A DNA stretch of 64,000 bases from Tetrapyrgos nigripes (GCA_013368315.1 JAACJM010000029.1:310001-374000), one strand, 5' to 3'. Numbered from the stretch's first letter, positions 45,037 to 58,567 are shown. Translations and numbers: made by a program. The notes: generated by a model from the letters alone, not told the origin.

Positions 45037-45953
45037 GGCTGGACGACGACGAGCAAGTTGAGATGGTGGTACAGGAGCAAGAAGTCGGAAAAGTGCCAAA
45101 GTCACCTGAAGCCTTGATGAACACGCCGTTCTTGACAAAAGATAAGGTTTCGCAGAGGGTCTGCTGACCTTGATAAGATAAGTAACCGGCCCATCATAGA
45201 CTAGATCCTATGCCTACATCTCCTCCAACCCCCCTCGACGGTTTCTCTTGCGTTCTCTCTTCCCCTCAACGCAACTCGAAATTTAGCAAGGACAGGGCAG
45301 GAATGCCTATGGCTCGGGTATTCAATAGTGTTATTGTTGGACGGGTATAGTTAGCAGAGGTCTCAGAGGATGGCTAGGGTGAGTCTTTCGTGTCTTCGTT
45401 ACTTCGTTGTCTGTCTTTCGTTTTCTTTTTCTTGCTGTTTCTCTTTGGCTAACTATGTAACTAACTCTTATTCACTCTCTCTGATCATCGCCCTCCCCTT
45501 GGTTCCACGGCCCCACAGAACCCCTTTGCCCTCACCCTCCCCGTCTCAGGACAAAGCACAGCAGAGTAGTGGATGCATATACCGAATAACACCGTGCCTT
45601 TCCTGGGGTAGATCTCGACTCTGCCTCGTTCAACTCTTCTTTACATTGAGAAAATCAGCCTTACGGTCACGGTCACTCGAGGGACGTCAACATCAATGCC
45701 GACTCAACACACTCGCAAAACCAACGCGAACATCAAGAGCGCCTAGAGCGGGACGTCGAATCTGATAACACGGGAAACGACATGCACAAGTCGGGGCACC
45801 AAAACATACGTATCCTGACAAGATAGGACCCGGCCTAAACTCTTCCAGAGCATCATAATTAGAGGTTGGTTAAGGTTTTGGAATGAGAGTGCGAAGGACG
45901 ACAAGGTGAGCTGTTCCTTCCGTGTCTATTACTAGAGTGGATTTTCAAGTTCG
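45037..45953. other. upstream region of NWD B
   Basis: Matches 63552-64000 and, inverted, 16500-17850. No gene recognised. The first 145 bp before the ATG keep the frame seen in A and C but without an ATG. Confidence 0.5.
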
Positions 45954-48925
45954 CGTTCTCCAGGGGCGTCTACCATCTCAACGTTCTCAACCCTTGTGGA
46001 CGGGGCCAGGACACCATCAAGAAAGACCTGTATCAAGCCGTGAGTTTATCCTCTTCCACTTCCACTTCCACTTCCACTTCTATTCCTGGTTCTACCTCGT
46101 CGCTGTTACCGTGTGTCCTCTTCTCGCTCGGTTTCACTCCAGAAGTCGCTTTACTGACTCATCGCCATGTAGTGCCATGTCAATCATCTCCTCCTCCCCA
46201 AGCTGAAGCGGGTGCATCATCATACCAAAACCTTCACTAGCTTCCTCCGTCTCTTGCTCACATCATTCCCAACCTCCACCGACTCTCTTCCTTCATGACA
46301 CAACGACTGTCTGTCATGTACAACTCCCCCACTCTACACCATCTTCTCTCTGTCTGACCACATCGACTTCACCAACACTTGGGACCGTTTCCCTGCGTCT
46401 TCCAGGGTTATCCACGATGGCGAATACGACTCCGATGGCCGCCGAACGCCCAAACCTTCTCCAGGACGAGTATAGCCTGCCAGCTCATCAAGACGTCGAA
46501 CTGAAGACATGCACGCCGAGTCATTTTTGGCTGGACTGGGATAGGTTCTGGCTTCGTTGGCAAAGTTTATTGGGGCTGGGAATCCGCTGATGGGCACAGC
46601 TTGGTGCTGTTCTCAGTGGTTTGGGCACTGAGGATATTATGTCCTCGATGTACTTGTGGATTTATTCCGGAATTTTTCCATCATTTGGGACTTTCCCTAC
46701 CTGTTTTCTGACGTTATTATCGACGGCGAGCGCAACTCAGACTGCCCCAGTGCTTGCAGACGTTCTTCAGGACGATGAGCAACTGCCAGGTCATCAAACT
46801 CCCGAAACCAAGACATATACACTGACTCGATTCTCGTTGGACTGGTACCTTTCCGACGTCATTATCGGGGTTTATTGGAACTGGGAATTCGTTGGTTGGT
46901 GCAGCTTGGTGAAGCTCTGGATGGTTTTGGCGTCGTTGACACCGCGTCTTCGATGTACTTGTGTAGCATTGGAGGCTCTCATATCCTAGCCAGGTACGCT
47001 TTTTCAATTCTTTAGGTCTTATAGCAACTGACTCTGAGTCTTGGTGCTCTTCGGTTTGTCTTTCTTCCAGGTGGCCGTCTGTCTCAAGCAAGACATTATC
47101 CTCGATTTCGCAAGGCTTTGGATCACTGGGTCACCGAAATAGTCCAACATCGCACAACGCGAGATGATAGGAGAATGAGTTCTGGAAGTGTCTTCTCCGT
47201 ACGTTGTGCAGGGACTCTCGTGCAAGCATTTCTTCCGCTGCACCACGTCAAGTATGTGACTGTTCTGGGACGCGTTGTTCGCTCTTCTAGGATCATCAAT
47301 GGCTCCGTACACGATTCCAACCCAACCAGAAATTCGTTCAGGATCGCGGAGATGTCGTCAGAGTTTCTTTTGGGATGATATTAATTGGACGATGGGGTAT
47401 TGGTTCTTCAAAGGATGAGGGCGGAATAAATCGGCGTCGGGAGTGGTGGGCCTGGTATTTGTCTCTACTCACAAAAGACGGAACGAGTTGGAAGAAAGAT
47501 GCGTGGCGGTGGGTATGAGTGTCAGTTTCGATCTCACTGCAAGACACGCATGGGGTGAAGATTGTGAAAGGGAAATGGGGTCAAAATATCAAGAAGAACA
47601 TATCCAGCAATAGGATGGACGGCCACGAGGGCGTACAGATAGAACACACAAACCGATACTATGATCTATCTCTCTGTCTAATTCCCTCACCCCCTCATAC
47701 CTATATGTTTATATCATCCACGTCGACTTTTACCCCCACACCCACACCCTTACCCACCAACAACAGTTATGATCACGGCTACCGAGTCGACATCTCCTTT
47801 CCTTCATCTATGGTTGCCATCTTCGGTCTTCGGTCTTCGGTCTTCGGTCTTCTTCGTTCCCCTTACCTTTTTGTTGTCTCCCTGTGTATCCACACCATAC
47901 TCCATTAGTCAAGTTTTTGGGGTTTGGGTTTACGTGCCCCTCCTCCACAGCCACCCACTTGTTGCTTTTTCTGGCTCCTAAGGCTATCGGGGCGGCTATG
48001 GCTATTGCCACACAGTCTCGGCTGACTTCGAGTTTGGTACTCGAGGGTACACGAGAGTATGGCAGTAACAGCGATGAGGACAGTGACTCTGGCGGAGGTG
48101 AGAAATCAAGCTTTGAAGACCAAAGATGAAGGGGCAAAGTCTTTATGGAAGACGGAGATACGCTGGGCAGAGACAAAGGGAAGGGGGGGGGATGGGATTT
48201 ATCCATTTATCTTTGATGACCGAGCTCGGTGAAGGAGGGGGGGATTTAAAAGATGGTAAGGCGGGATTAGAGAGGGGAAGAAGTGTCATCATCATCGCCG
48301 TGATTCTCGTTGCTGTTTTTCTCGTTATCGTTCTTTCACTTTGCCTTTCATGTCCTTCTCACCATAAACTGCGTCCCGTTTCATGCATTGTCTTCACTTT
48401 TTGGCTGCCATCTCAAGGTTATTACGGTGGACCTCTTGCCATTGTGGCAACTCTATTCTGGTTCCTTGTACATCACTCTCACCTCACTCCTTCCATTCTT
48501 TTCTTCGTCCTGGTACTTGTCCATGTCTCCCTTCTTGGTCCTTGTATGGTCTCGTCTGTCATCTGGAATGTACATTCATTTCGGTCTATCAGTCTTCTTT
48601 CTTGCTCTTAACTTGGGATGTATTTACCAGTGCTCTTCCCTCCGTGCCTTGGTTTCAGCTTCGATATTGCGATTCTCTCTAGGATTTGTGTATTCGTCCT
48701 CTGATCGTATGCCTGTAGCTGTCACCCGGGGTATTGAGAGTGACGTGACCTTCTTTAGCCTACTCTCTGTTATTTTGTGCCGAAGCTGCCCTTCTAATAT
48801 GTGTAATCAAACTAAGCATACTCTCATAGAGCTACAAAGAAGTTGAAAACAAGAGGTGCCACATTGACTGCGAAGCACAGAAGCCCGACTCAATACTCGT
48901 TCGTCGGCAAGCATGAAACCCTCGA
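45954..48925. repeat. degenerate gene-family repeat and low-complexity tract
   Basis: Plus strand 46340-47380 carries FTNTWDRFPASSRVI, SSNSRNQDI, GGSHIL, SQARHYPRFRKALDHWVTEI and related pieces in changing frames, the same family as 14580-16100. TTCGGTC is tandemly repeated at 47821-47852. Frames at 47884-48129 and 48126-48846 have no recognisable domain; the latter is a T-rich, hydrophobic translation that I do not trust as a gene. Confidence 0.45.
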
Positions 48926-48929
48926 TTTG

Positions 48930-50573
48930 GCATCCATGTCCTAATATTTTTTTCCTTGCTCATATACCTTCATTATTTCCAAAGTCTTCGTGGTACTCGA
49001 GATCCCTACCCCTATCCTCCCGGACCCAAAGGCTTCTGGTATCTCAGTCTCTCTAACTCCAAAGTCCCCATGAAAAAACTTTGGTTGACGTACATAGAAT
49101 CTAGGGCAAGAAATATGGTGCGTTTCTGGCGCTCAAATCCATGATAATATGTATTAAATACTATCCGATGTCCCCTTTTTGGTTCCAGGAGACCTCATTC
49201 ACTTCTCTCGCTTCGGTAAACACTATCTGGTCATCAACTCCCTTCAAGCCGCCAGAGACATCCTTGATAAGCAGGCTAGTTTCACTTCTGATAGGCCGCA
49301 TACGCGAGTGGATGAGATAGTTTGAGTCCTTGCTCGTATCCTATGGATAGGGCCCATTGTATCACATAGACTCGGAGATAATGTGTTGGATACCCTATGT
49401 AAGTCTCTTGATCTTTTATAGATAATCCGACACCGGGTCTGTCTAAGAGAGACTAAATCCGATCTCTCTTACTCCTTACAGCGGCAATACCCTACTCAGA
49501 CAAATGGAGAAAGACCCGGAAGTCATCAAAACTTCCGCGCAGAGTCGATGGCTCAATTTCATGCAATTCAAACCCAGCAAGCCCAATTCTTTGTCGAGGG
49601 ACTGGTTTTGTCAGAGTGCACTCTGAAAGATCAGAATCATCAGATAGCTACATGAGTTTTCAAAGTCTTGTCGTGATCTCTTTTTCTCTTGATAAGATGG
49701 TATTCATTTTCTTACAGCCTTCATGCCCACAAGTTATCTCAAAAAATCATGCTCTTGTCGATATACGGCCTAGATATCTCCAGCAACAGAGGAAATGCCT
49801 GCTCGGAATCAAGAAGTCGTTGACTCTTCTGGAAACGGGATTATTCTAGGCTGGGGTGGCTACAAATATATTCCCTTTATCCATCTCTTACCGTCATGGT
49901 TTCCCGTCGTCTAATTGCTGCAATCCATGGGATGCTGTTCTGGAGAAATTGGTCAGTGCATACACAACTTGAGCACCTGCATTGCAAATGGTTTGCTGAA
50001 TATGGATTCATAGAAATCAGACGGAAATCATGCGTCCCTTATTGGAAAGTTACTGTCTGAAATGGATCCCGATAATGACGAGGAGATAGATAGGATCAAG
50101 TGGTTTGGCTTCCAATCTATCACAGGTAAGCTTTACCTCAGATGTTCGTTTTGTTTGAACCAATATTTTCATCGTTAGCTGCTGATACAGTGAGTTGCCA
50201 AACGTCCTTCCGAAATTCTGGTTTTCTTTCATTCTTCCTTTTCTCCCTTTTTTTTTCATTCAGACAATGTCAGCTATCTCTACTTTTTTCCTTGCAATGA
50301 GCCTGTATCCTGCAGTAAAATCTAAGGGACAGGAGCTTGACACTGTTCCCGGAAAGGGAAGGATGCCGACATTCGACGACCGTCCTTCTTTACCTTATAT
50401 TAAGGCTATCTTCTGAGAAGTGATGCGTTGGCACCCTGCGCTGCCAATGAATATGTGGATGCCAATTCCTTTAAAAACATAATATTTTCATCATTCATGA
50501 CTGTATAGAAGATATTGTCTACAGTGGTTACTATGTACCCAAAGATTAGTAGAATATGCTTGAATATGATTCT
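48930..50573 (+). pseudogene. cytochrome P450 relic, 3' end cut by the duplication junction
   Basis: P450 pieces in order: a hydrophobic anchor (VLIFFSLLIYLHYFQSL) and YPYPPGPKGF (about 49008), GDLIHFSRFGKHYLVINSLQ (49189-49250), FTSDRPHTRVDEI (49278), RQMEKDPEVIKT (49500), STFFLAMSLYPAVKSK (50280), GRMPTFDDRPSLPYIKAIF (50358) and the K-helix EVMRWHPALP (50418), DIVYSGYYVPKD (50512). No ATG precedes the anchor in frame; TGA follows VDEIV, and TGA replaces the codon before EVMRWHP. The heme-binding FxxGxRxCxG segment is absent: sequence switches to kinase-intron material at about 50573. Proline-rich PPGPKG type as in many Agaricomycete microsomal P450s. Confidence 0.85.
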
Positions 50574-50574
50574 C

Positions 50575-52759
50575 CAGTTGGAAAAGGGTAACAAGAGACA
50601 AGGGACGAAAACCGAAAACCGAAGACAGAAGACCGAAGACCAAAAACGGAGCATGACCAGAAAAAAAAAACCAAGGACAATGCAATGTGAAAGACAACGT
50701 CAACGACACTGACACCGACACCGACAAGACAGAGAACGTCAAAGAACGTCAAAGATGATGTGAAAGCAAAACCGTAAAACCGTCAAAACGAAACCGTAAA
50801 ACTGAAAGAAGCGTAAATGCCCCAGTGGAATGGGAATGGCAATGGCAATAGTCGTCGCCGACGGCGTTATTGGTAGAAGTTAAGGAGGGGTCAGCGGAAG
50901 GGTATGGGTATGAGGATGGACATGTGCGTGGTAGTTGGTTGGTTGATTCAGATTAGGAAGGAGAGGAAAGAAAGGTACGTGTTGTGTTTGGCCAAGAAGT
51001 AAAACACAAATGAAAACAAGGGGTGTACGAATTGCGAATTGCGAATTGCGAATTGACGAGTTGAGGCGTATGCGAATTGGGGTGTCGGCGTTTGGGTTTA
51101 ATGTTTGGGATTGGGATTTGAAGTGTATGGTGTATGGTATATGGTGAATAGTCGTGTGACGGAGATGTTGACGGACAGGATTGGGGACAAGAATGGGGTT
51201 GGGGTGTCAGCGTCGGCGTTTTGAGGTGTATAGCATATGGCGATGTCGTGTCATGTTGAGGTATTGAGGTATTGAGGTTGGGGTGGGAAATGGTGGTGTC
51301 GAGGTAGATGTAGACATGGTGGGTGTGAATAGTCGTGTGCCAGTGATGGTGACGGTGACGGACGGGAAGGTGTATAGTGTAATGGTGACGGACAGTCGTG
51401 TGACAGAGATGGTGACGGATGGGATTGGAGACGGACGGGGTTGGGGTTGGGGTGTCACCGTCGGCGTCGGCATTTTGAGGCGTATGGTGTATTGAGGTTG
51501 GGGTGAAGAAGTGGGAAATGGTGGTGGCGAGGTAGCCGTAGACGTGGTGGTGGTTCATATAAGAGGAGGAACAAAGAAAACAAAACCGTCAGTCCACAGT
51601 CTATAACCATAACTCTGTAACAAAACAAAGCAAATTGCACGGAAATAACATGGAGAAGGAAGTAAGAAAACCCACCTAGCGTTCTCGATCGCCTCCTGAA
51701 CAATATCATGTACATTGGCCTTTGTACAAATGATACCGACGTAGTCTTCGCGAGATTCTTGGGTGTTGAGGGCGATGTGTTGGCCGATTAGGAACCTGGA
51801 AAGGAGGGAGAAGTTAGGAGCGAAGACAAAGACAACCACGCCAAGTGAAACCCCCCAAGAAAGCAAACGCAAGACAAGACATACCGTATCCCAATCCTAC
51901 TCAAATAAAACCTATCCAAAAACTGCTGGATATCCAACCCAATCCTCTTCTGCCGCTGCGTCTTTTTCCACTCCAAGACCCCCTGAGCGACAGTCGTCAC
52001 AGTCGGGTCATGTCTACTCTTTATCCTCTCAAGCACACCTGTAAAGTCATTATTGTATTGATGAATTTGAGGAGGATATGATATGTTCATGAGGGAGAGA
52101 GAGGATGACGGAGAGTAGTAGTGGCGTTCGAGGGGGAGACGGAGTTTTAGTTTGGTGAAAGGGTTGTTGCCGTTGCCGTTTCCGTTGGATTGTTGGTGTT
52201 GTTGTTGGTAAGAAGACGAAGGGTTACCGTTGAATGCCCCACCTGAACCATCGAGTAAGGGAAAGTTGTTATTAGCGTAGTCGTTTGTGAGTTGCATGTA
52301 TTCGAGAGAAGGGTTGGGTGCTGATTCGGGGAGGGAGTAGGGGTCTTCTGAGTGTGAGGAGGAACGTGAGCCGATGAGAGCTTTGCGGATGTCGGGGGGA
52401 AGAGGAGGGACAGGGGGGAATTTGATGAGTTCCTAAAGACGAACGAAGTGAGTCTACACGCATTTTGAAGAGAAGAAAGCAACCCATACCTCAAAACTCT
52501 GGGCATACCAATTCTTAACCTTTATAATACTCGGCATCTGACTCAAATTATGCGGAAGCTCGTCCAACTCTTTAACTCTATGCGCTAATCTGACAGGTAG
52601 TTCCTCATGAAGGAATTGAGAAGCTTTGAGAAGAGTTCCTTGCGAGGGATGTTGACCAAAGAGGACCATTTGTTGAAGAGACACTCCTGTTTGAGGAAAC
52701 GACGCAAAGTGGTGAATTTTGTCCCATAGGGCTCCAGAAATTTTGAAGCCTGCAGACAT
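50575..52759 (-). pseudogene. truncated pyruvate dehydrogenase kinase-type gene
   Basis: Exons 52490-52759, 51885-52432 and 51676-51795 are open and nearly identical to the intact gene at 28137-30949 (MSAGFKISGALWDKIHHFAS, DIQQFLDRFYLSRIGIR, NVHDIVQEAIENA). The third donor GTGGG is intact, but the intron runs into the P450 relic at about 50575, and no exon with the N-box, G1 or G2 follows. Any transcript could encode only the helical, E2-binding/dimerising half without an ATP site. The S/N/Q-rich insert is retained. Confidence 0.88.
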
Positions 52760-53532
52760 CAGGGGGGGAGGAGGGGAAGGAGGGGGAAGTGGGGAGTGGG
52801 GAAACGACAGCAAGAAGAAGAGTGACGAGTGTCGCAATTGAAATCATGTGAATTATGTACCCTGTGATACCCGGCCAACTCCCGTGCTCCCTGTGTTTAG
52901 GGGCGGGAATGCGCTTTTTCCGCTCCTTCCGTGCTTCTCCGTACCAACAGGATCAATGCTAATACGGAGCTTCTAACGGCGCTTTGAGGAGTGGAGGTAC
53001 GCTGGAGGTACAAAGTGTCTAGGCGGATTGGCAGAACTAGGCCTAGTCGTGGCACAAGGTCTGGCTCCATCTAGTGCGTTCTCTGTGTCATTGTAAATGG
53101 TGCCCGACGTTGACGAGGAGTCAGGCCCGTCCTGTGTACTAGTATACTTACTGTACTAAAATAGACTAGACAATAAATTGGTACAGACTTATTCTAGGTA
53201 CTGTACGTGTAAACGATTCCAGACTCAGTGCACACTAATAGGACAGCACAACGAAAGAAAACAAAAAAGTATCTATGGCGGATGATAGCTCTTGAGTCAT
53301 GAGGAATCAAAGAAAAACTGTACCTTTCAGAGTCCAGACTCATTTTGGACTCAGTACACGTACACACTAAGCACTTATCTCCTTGACTTACTACTTAGTT
53401 GGACTAGTTCAACAGCATATTGACAAAGAACAAATGAAAAAGAAGGAAAACAGAGAACAGAACAGAACAGAACAGGTACTTAGTAGATCCAGATTCCACG
53501 AGGATAACAAAAAGGACTTGGTACTCCCAGCA
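52760..53532. other. upstream region of truncated kinase; deletion junction
   Basis: Matches 30950-31500, then from about 53291 (CTCTTGAGTCATGAGG) matches 33734 onward. The junction falls where the initiator tRNA 3' end lies in copy 1. Confidence 0.75.
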
Positions 53533-53604
53533 TAGCAGCAACTTGTTTCCATCAAGTGACCTCAGGGTTATGGGCCCCGTGCGCTACCACTGTGCCATGC
53601 TGAT
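53533..53604 (-). pseudogene. initiator tRNA-Met relic (duplicate of 33970 copy)
   Basis: Same damaged T-loop (GATGGAAA) and acceptor as the 33970 relic, plus a further G-to-A change in the D-arm (GCGCACGGGG). Not expected to fold as an initiator. Confidence 0.8.
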
Positions 53605-54571
53605 CTAGCGGAAGTTCAACAATCTGAGATGTCTGAGATGTGCTGGGACATTCAGGACACAAGTCATTTTGCTGCTATAGGCATCCCTCATCATTCTCAA
53701 TGTTCCTTTACACCTTTTTGTTGTGTTAGCTAGGTATTTACATGGTTTATCAATGATAATGAAGTGTTTTTCCTCTCCAGCTGTGGTAGAATCACAACCA
53801 AATTATAACTTGATTACCATTGTCTAAGAGCAGAGCCTTTTCCCTCTGAACCTGCGACTGGGATGCTGGAGGCATTGATGAATCAGATGGTGCAAATAGT
53901 AGCAACAAGCATAGTAGCTCAAGACACCTTGTACTCAATGTCTGGGACATACCTTGCATGGTAGAATGACAAGTTCCACATCATGTACTATAAAAAAAGT
54001 ATATGCACCATAGCAAGACATCACTCATAACACATCCAACACTTGTCCAACACACACTCCGCTTCTCCAAGACACTTTCAGGGCACTTGTTCTTGAGGTA
54101 TAAGGTGGAGGTCCTAGACTCGCAGGACTTTCTAATGAGCAAAAATGATCATTGTGAGCATCAGCGGGACATTGTAGAGTGGGACTGTGCTTGTTGGTTG
54201 TGAAGAGAGGTTATGTTGTGCACTAGCAGTGATGTCCCAGATATAACCCTTGTCCTGGACGTCCCAATGGTGTCTTGGATTGTTCAGAGTCTACTCATTC
54301 TGCGAGAGTCAGATTTGAGGCTCACGCATCAGACATTTGGATACATAGTGGAAGCTTTTTGCTTTGTGCCCTCAAATTTCGAAATCATTACATATGATCA
54401 ATCAATGGTTGGGGAACCATCTGGAGCCATTTCAAAGACAAATTGCAATTTCAAATCACGGCCTCCTCCCGCCCCCTCTCATCCTTTCATGTCTACTAAG
54501 TCCATGAATGAACCCAATAACAAGCAATAAAAAACTGAGCCAGGAAAAAGAAGACAGTGAATTCTAACATT

Positions 54572-55890
54572 GGCTGACTAGTTCAGTTGGTTAGAGCATC
54601 TATCTATCTATCTATCTTTTCTTATCTGTGTATGCCAGGTGATTCTCACACTCTCATATTTAAAACATTTACTGGAACTACTGGAAGACAAACTGGCTTC
54701 TCATGCCTTGCATGCTCTCCACACCCTACATATACATGATATTCCCTACTGGCTCTCAGATCTCGACTATGCCATGATCTGGGAATTGCCTTTAATCAAT
54801 AACCTGCTGTTTCTTCCTGCTAACAGTGACCTCTCGCCTCACATTATTTCTCATCAATGCTCTGAAGCGTCTATCTATCAAACTCCACCCTATCTGCCAA
54901 CATTAACTCTTTCTCTCGCCTATCACTTCTGCATAACCATATTGAGCTAACTGACCCCAATAAAGATACTCCTCACTCCTCTCCAGTTCTCTGCCTTCGT
55001 CACTACCTTCTACAAGTCAAAAATCATCGCCACTGCCGCTCACTCACATGACTGCTCTGTGGTGATGTTTCTCTGTTTATCTCCTGCTGCTCTCCTGGTC
55101 ATAAACCACATCCAGATGATGATTGAGAGCAAAAGTTGTGTAGATGGTGCAACTCCACATATGAAACACCAGAACACATCCTTATTCAATGCAACTCCTC
55201 TGCTGACATTGTGTCACTTCATACTACTTTCATGCAGTCACTTGGTCTTGACCCAATTCTCCCTCGCTCCAATATTCATGCCCTTGAATTGTTGAAATCC
55301 TGGGTCTTTGACTGGAATTTGGTCTCTAGGATAGCTGCACTTTTTCATGAAGTGTTAAAGGTGTGGAAAGATACTTGCAATATTGAAAGGATTGATGAAG
55401 AGCTTCAGGATGAGAGGGAGTAATGAGGTAACTGGACTTTGACTTTGACTTTTGACTGAACTTGGACTTTAAACTTGGACTTTGGATTTAAATATCAAGG
55501 GGTTTTGATGATTCGAGGATGGTTTTTCTTTTCTTTTCTCTGTGTTTATGTACATATTTCTCACCTAGCAGTGGCAACTTTTCCCACTGGGTTTTTAATA
55601 TCTCCCTGCTAGCCTTTTACTGTAATCTTTTTGGTAGTGTACCATTGGACCACCCTTTGTATGTACTTTACTTATAGCGCTTCAGCTGGGTAGATGGTCT
55701 ACCAATGACACATTGTCATAGCGCTTGCCCCTATCTGGCTGTTGCTTGCTCTGCTGAACCAGTCTGTGGTTTCACGGAAAGTACCCCCACATCAGCGAAC
55801 CCTTTTCCGGAGTGGTGTATCCTACATATTTCATTGCCGATAAGTGGAACATAAACGTGAAGGTCTTGGGTTCAATCCCCATGTTAGCCA
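54572..55890 (+). pseudogene. tRNA-Ile relic split by LINE relic (duplicate)
   Basis: 5' half GGCTGACTAGTTCAGTTGGT at 54572; 3' half AAACGTGAAGGTCTTGGGTT to GTTAGCCA ending at 55890. The interval is 1.3 kb here against 1.9 kb in copy 1. Confidence 0.75.
54620..55480 (+). mobile_element. non-LTR retrotransposon relic (duplicate)
   Basis: Near-identical copy of 35075-35935, with the same CRWCNSTYETPEHILIQC and WVFDWNLVSRIAALFHEVLK regions; a small deletion near 54846 changes the frame of the upstream part. A degenerate repeat of GACTTTGACTTTT follows at 55434. Confidence 0.6.
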
Positions 55891-58567
55891 TCCCTGTTTT
55901 CCAGCATAGTTTTTGTCCCCCTTCCACCTATTTTTATTTCATTTCCTTGTCTTCTTTTATCTTTTGTTACTGTGGTTGGTATTGCTGCTCGATGTTTCTT
56001 AGCTTACACTTGAAGTAAAAGCTGGCCTGTTCAGCAAAACATTCTTATTACATGTACCAGTATATTTTGCCCTTATACGGCAGGTGAAATATCTTTTTGC
56101 CAGCGCTTAAATATACCATACATGTAGCTTGGAAACTTTTGCCAAACAGGCCCTAAATAATATCCCATACTTCGCCATCCCAAAAGTTGTATCAGAGTTA
56201 TAACACCAATAGGATGCAATAGTTGCTGATGCCTTCACCTATATTGGGAAAAGGTAAATTGTGAATTTTATAATGGTGATATAACGCATGAGAAAATATT
56301 ATATCAGGGTCATATCTGTGACGAACAGAGAAATTTACAGCTGACTATGGCGATGGGGGGAAGTACACCATGATGGGAGCAGGAGCAGCGCAATAGATAA
56401 GATTGAGATGTTCCTAGGTGAATCACAATGTCACCTTTGCATCAAGTGTCACCACATTCTCCAAGATGCAAGTTGAAGAAAAAGATCTGAAATGCAATGG
56501 TATTATACTTCTTGGGACAGTGCGATGGTGTATATATTCACTTCCAAATCAGCATATCCCAGTAGTGATTCTGGGGACATTTTGCTGGTGAAGAAGAACT
56601 TCCTTCACTGCCAGTGATTATGTTAAGAGTCATAATCCTGCCTACAATAGGGCTACTGCATGGCATAAACTGCGGCTTGTTGCCGACTTGCGGATATACC
56701 CAGCACTTTTTCTCATGACTCTCCTCTGCCTCATAACATCAATCCTTGACTCGTTATACTGACTCATCTACTTCCGTGACTCGTCAGACTAAGGGACTGA
56801 CAATGTCTAGTCATAATGACTGTATATGACTCATAATGACTATAGTTGTAGATGAAAGTGATGTGGGCCAACGCTGCACATGGTGAGTACGAGGCTGCAG
56901 GATCTGTCCTTCCTGTAGTAATAATCCCTCTTTGAACAAAGGAATATCATACATGGTTTTTGTTTCCTTGAATATGCGAGTAACTCACTTTAGAAGTGCG
57001 CACCTCTTTGAGCACCTTTGCAATTTCTCCGCTGTGTTGGACTAGGGATTGCTGTTACTTTGGGTTGATGGTGGAAAACCACGTTGGAAATTTGCCAGAC
57101 TTGAGGAGCAGTTTAGGTTACAATCTTATGCCTCCACACATGTATATGTCCATTTCTGGGGGAATTGAAAGATGGGAGAGTAAGTGAGTGATGTAGCTCT
57201 TTTCGGGGACTTAGGTGAGTAAAAGGATCATTTAGTAGGGACAACAGTAAGGAGAGAAAATAGGAATAGGAGTGGGCACCAAACAACCTGTCACTGTAAA
57301 ACAGGGAATCACCTGGATTTTTCGATACATGGTATGAAACAGGAAGTGTTAAGCCAAAATGAACAAATTCCCCTGTTGCCACACTATCAGCTAGGCATGT
57401 AAAGCGTAAATATCTTTCAATCAGTGAGTGATCACTGTGGTACAATTTCCACACGGCCGCAAACCTTTAGGATTGTGGCTGAATACTTGAACACTGAAAA
57501 CCACTTCATCTTATCAACAAAAAATACTATTTCATGTTCAGTAGTATGAGCTCACTGAGTAGATACTATATACATACTTAGAGGATGGGGGTTACCCCCA
57601 TGGGTACCAACCTGTACCCGTACCCCCCAAACCCAGCAAAAACCCGTACCCGTCAGAAGGATATGGGTTTTCAAATGTAGGGGTACAGGTCTGGCCAAAA
57701 GTACCCCAATTCAAGTATTCCTCCAGTATGAGGATTCAAAATTAATTTGATTTGATTATGATATATGGATTGTCTAAATCTTATCTATTTCAAGGAGACT
57801 CACCACAAAGGGGATCTGGAATTTCTGAGTTAAAATAGTTTTGGCTCAGCTAATCATTTTGAGTAAAAGCTATAATGCATATCTTGTGCAGAAAATGGGA
57901 TTTTGAATCAGAAGACCATGGATACTTGTTCAGGACTGTTATCAGTGTTGGGAATCGAAGCCACAGGCACTGAACCATTGATGTGAGGATAGAGAATGAG
58001 TTTCAAAACTCTTCACAAAGCCACTGAGATGGGAAAATCTCAAACTCGATGGCAGCTTACAGTCTAGTGCTAATGTATTAAAAATGAAGGATAAACTAAA
58101 TATAAGATGAGAGCATGTCTAGTGGCTATTGTCAAAGAGCTGGCCTTGGAAGTACTTGACTTGAGAACTTATAACACGGACTGAGTGAATGAATACATTC
58201 AAGTTCAATTGAATTTACAGAGTGCATCAATCAAGATAGTCAATAAGAATGGCCAGAATGAACTGATGACTGATACTTTAAGCAAGTGAGCAGTGAAGCT
58301 GATTCAGTTATGACAGATGAGAAATGTAATTAGAAGTACACATTTTTATCCTCTGAGAGAGAAGGAACTAGAATCATAAAGAAAGTACAACCTCAGTGTT
58401 GAACCAAAGGTAAGTGAAGATAAGTGAATACTCAGGGATTGCAGGCAGGAAGAGTGAAGTGATTGTTGTACACTATGACAACCTAACAATATATCAGTCC
58501 TGTATTCTTACTCAAGACCATGGTGTGACTGCAGAATACAGCACAAACACTGGAGAGTATAGGACAA
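55891..58567. other. non-coding tract downstream of NWD C
   Basis: Copy of 37000-41028 lacking about 1.3 kb (38497-39790 of copy 1). No gene recognised. Confidence 0.5.

Larger units (their letters stand above)
29315..45953 (+). repeat. segmental duplication block, copy 1 (left)
   Basis: Matches 50575-64000 in the same orientation and gene order: kinase N-terminal exons, tRNA relics, LINE relic, long non-coding tract, NWD gene and its upstream region. Left edge near GAAAAGGGTAACAAGAGACA (29321 and 50581). Copy 1 has stretches missing from copy 2 (about 31501-33730, 36143-36805, 38497-39790). The true right edge is beyond what the window shows. Confidence 0.9.

Noticed and set aside
48126..48846. 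Two overlapping hydrophobic open frames (161 and 178 codons) as membrane protein genes
   Set aside because: T-rich sequence gives hydrophobic translations in any frame; no start context, splice pattern or known motif.
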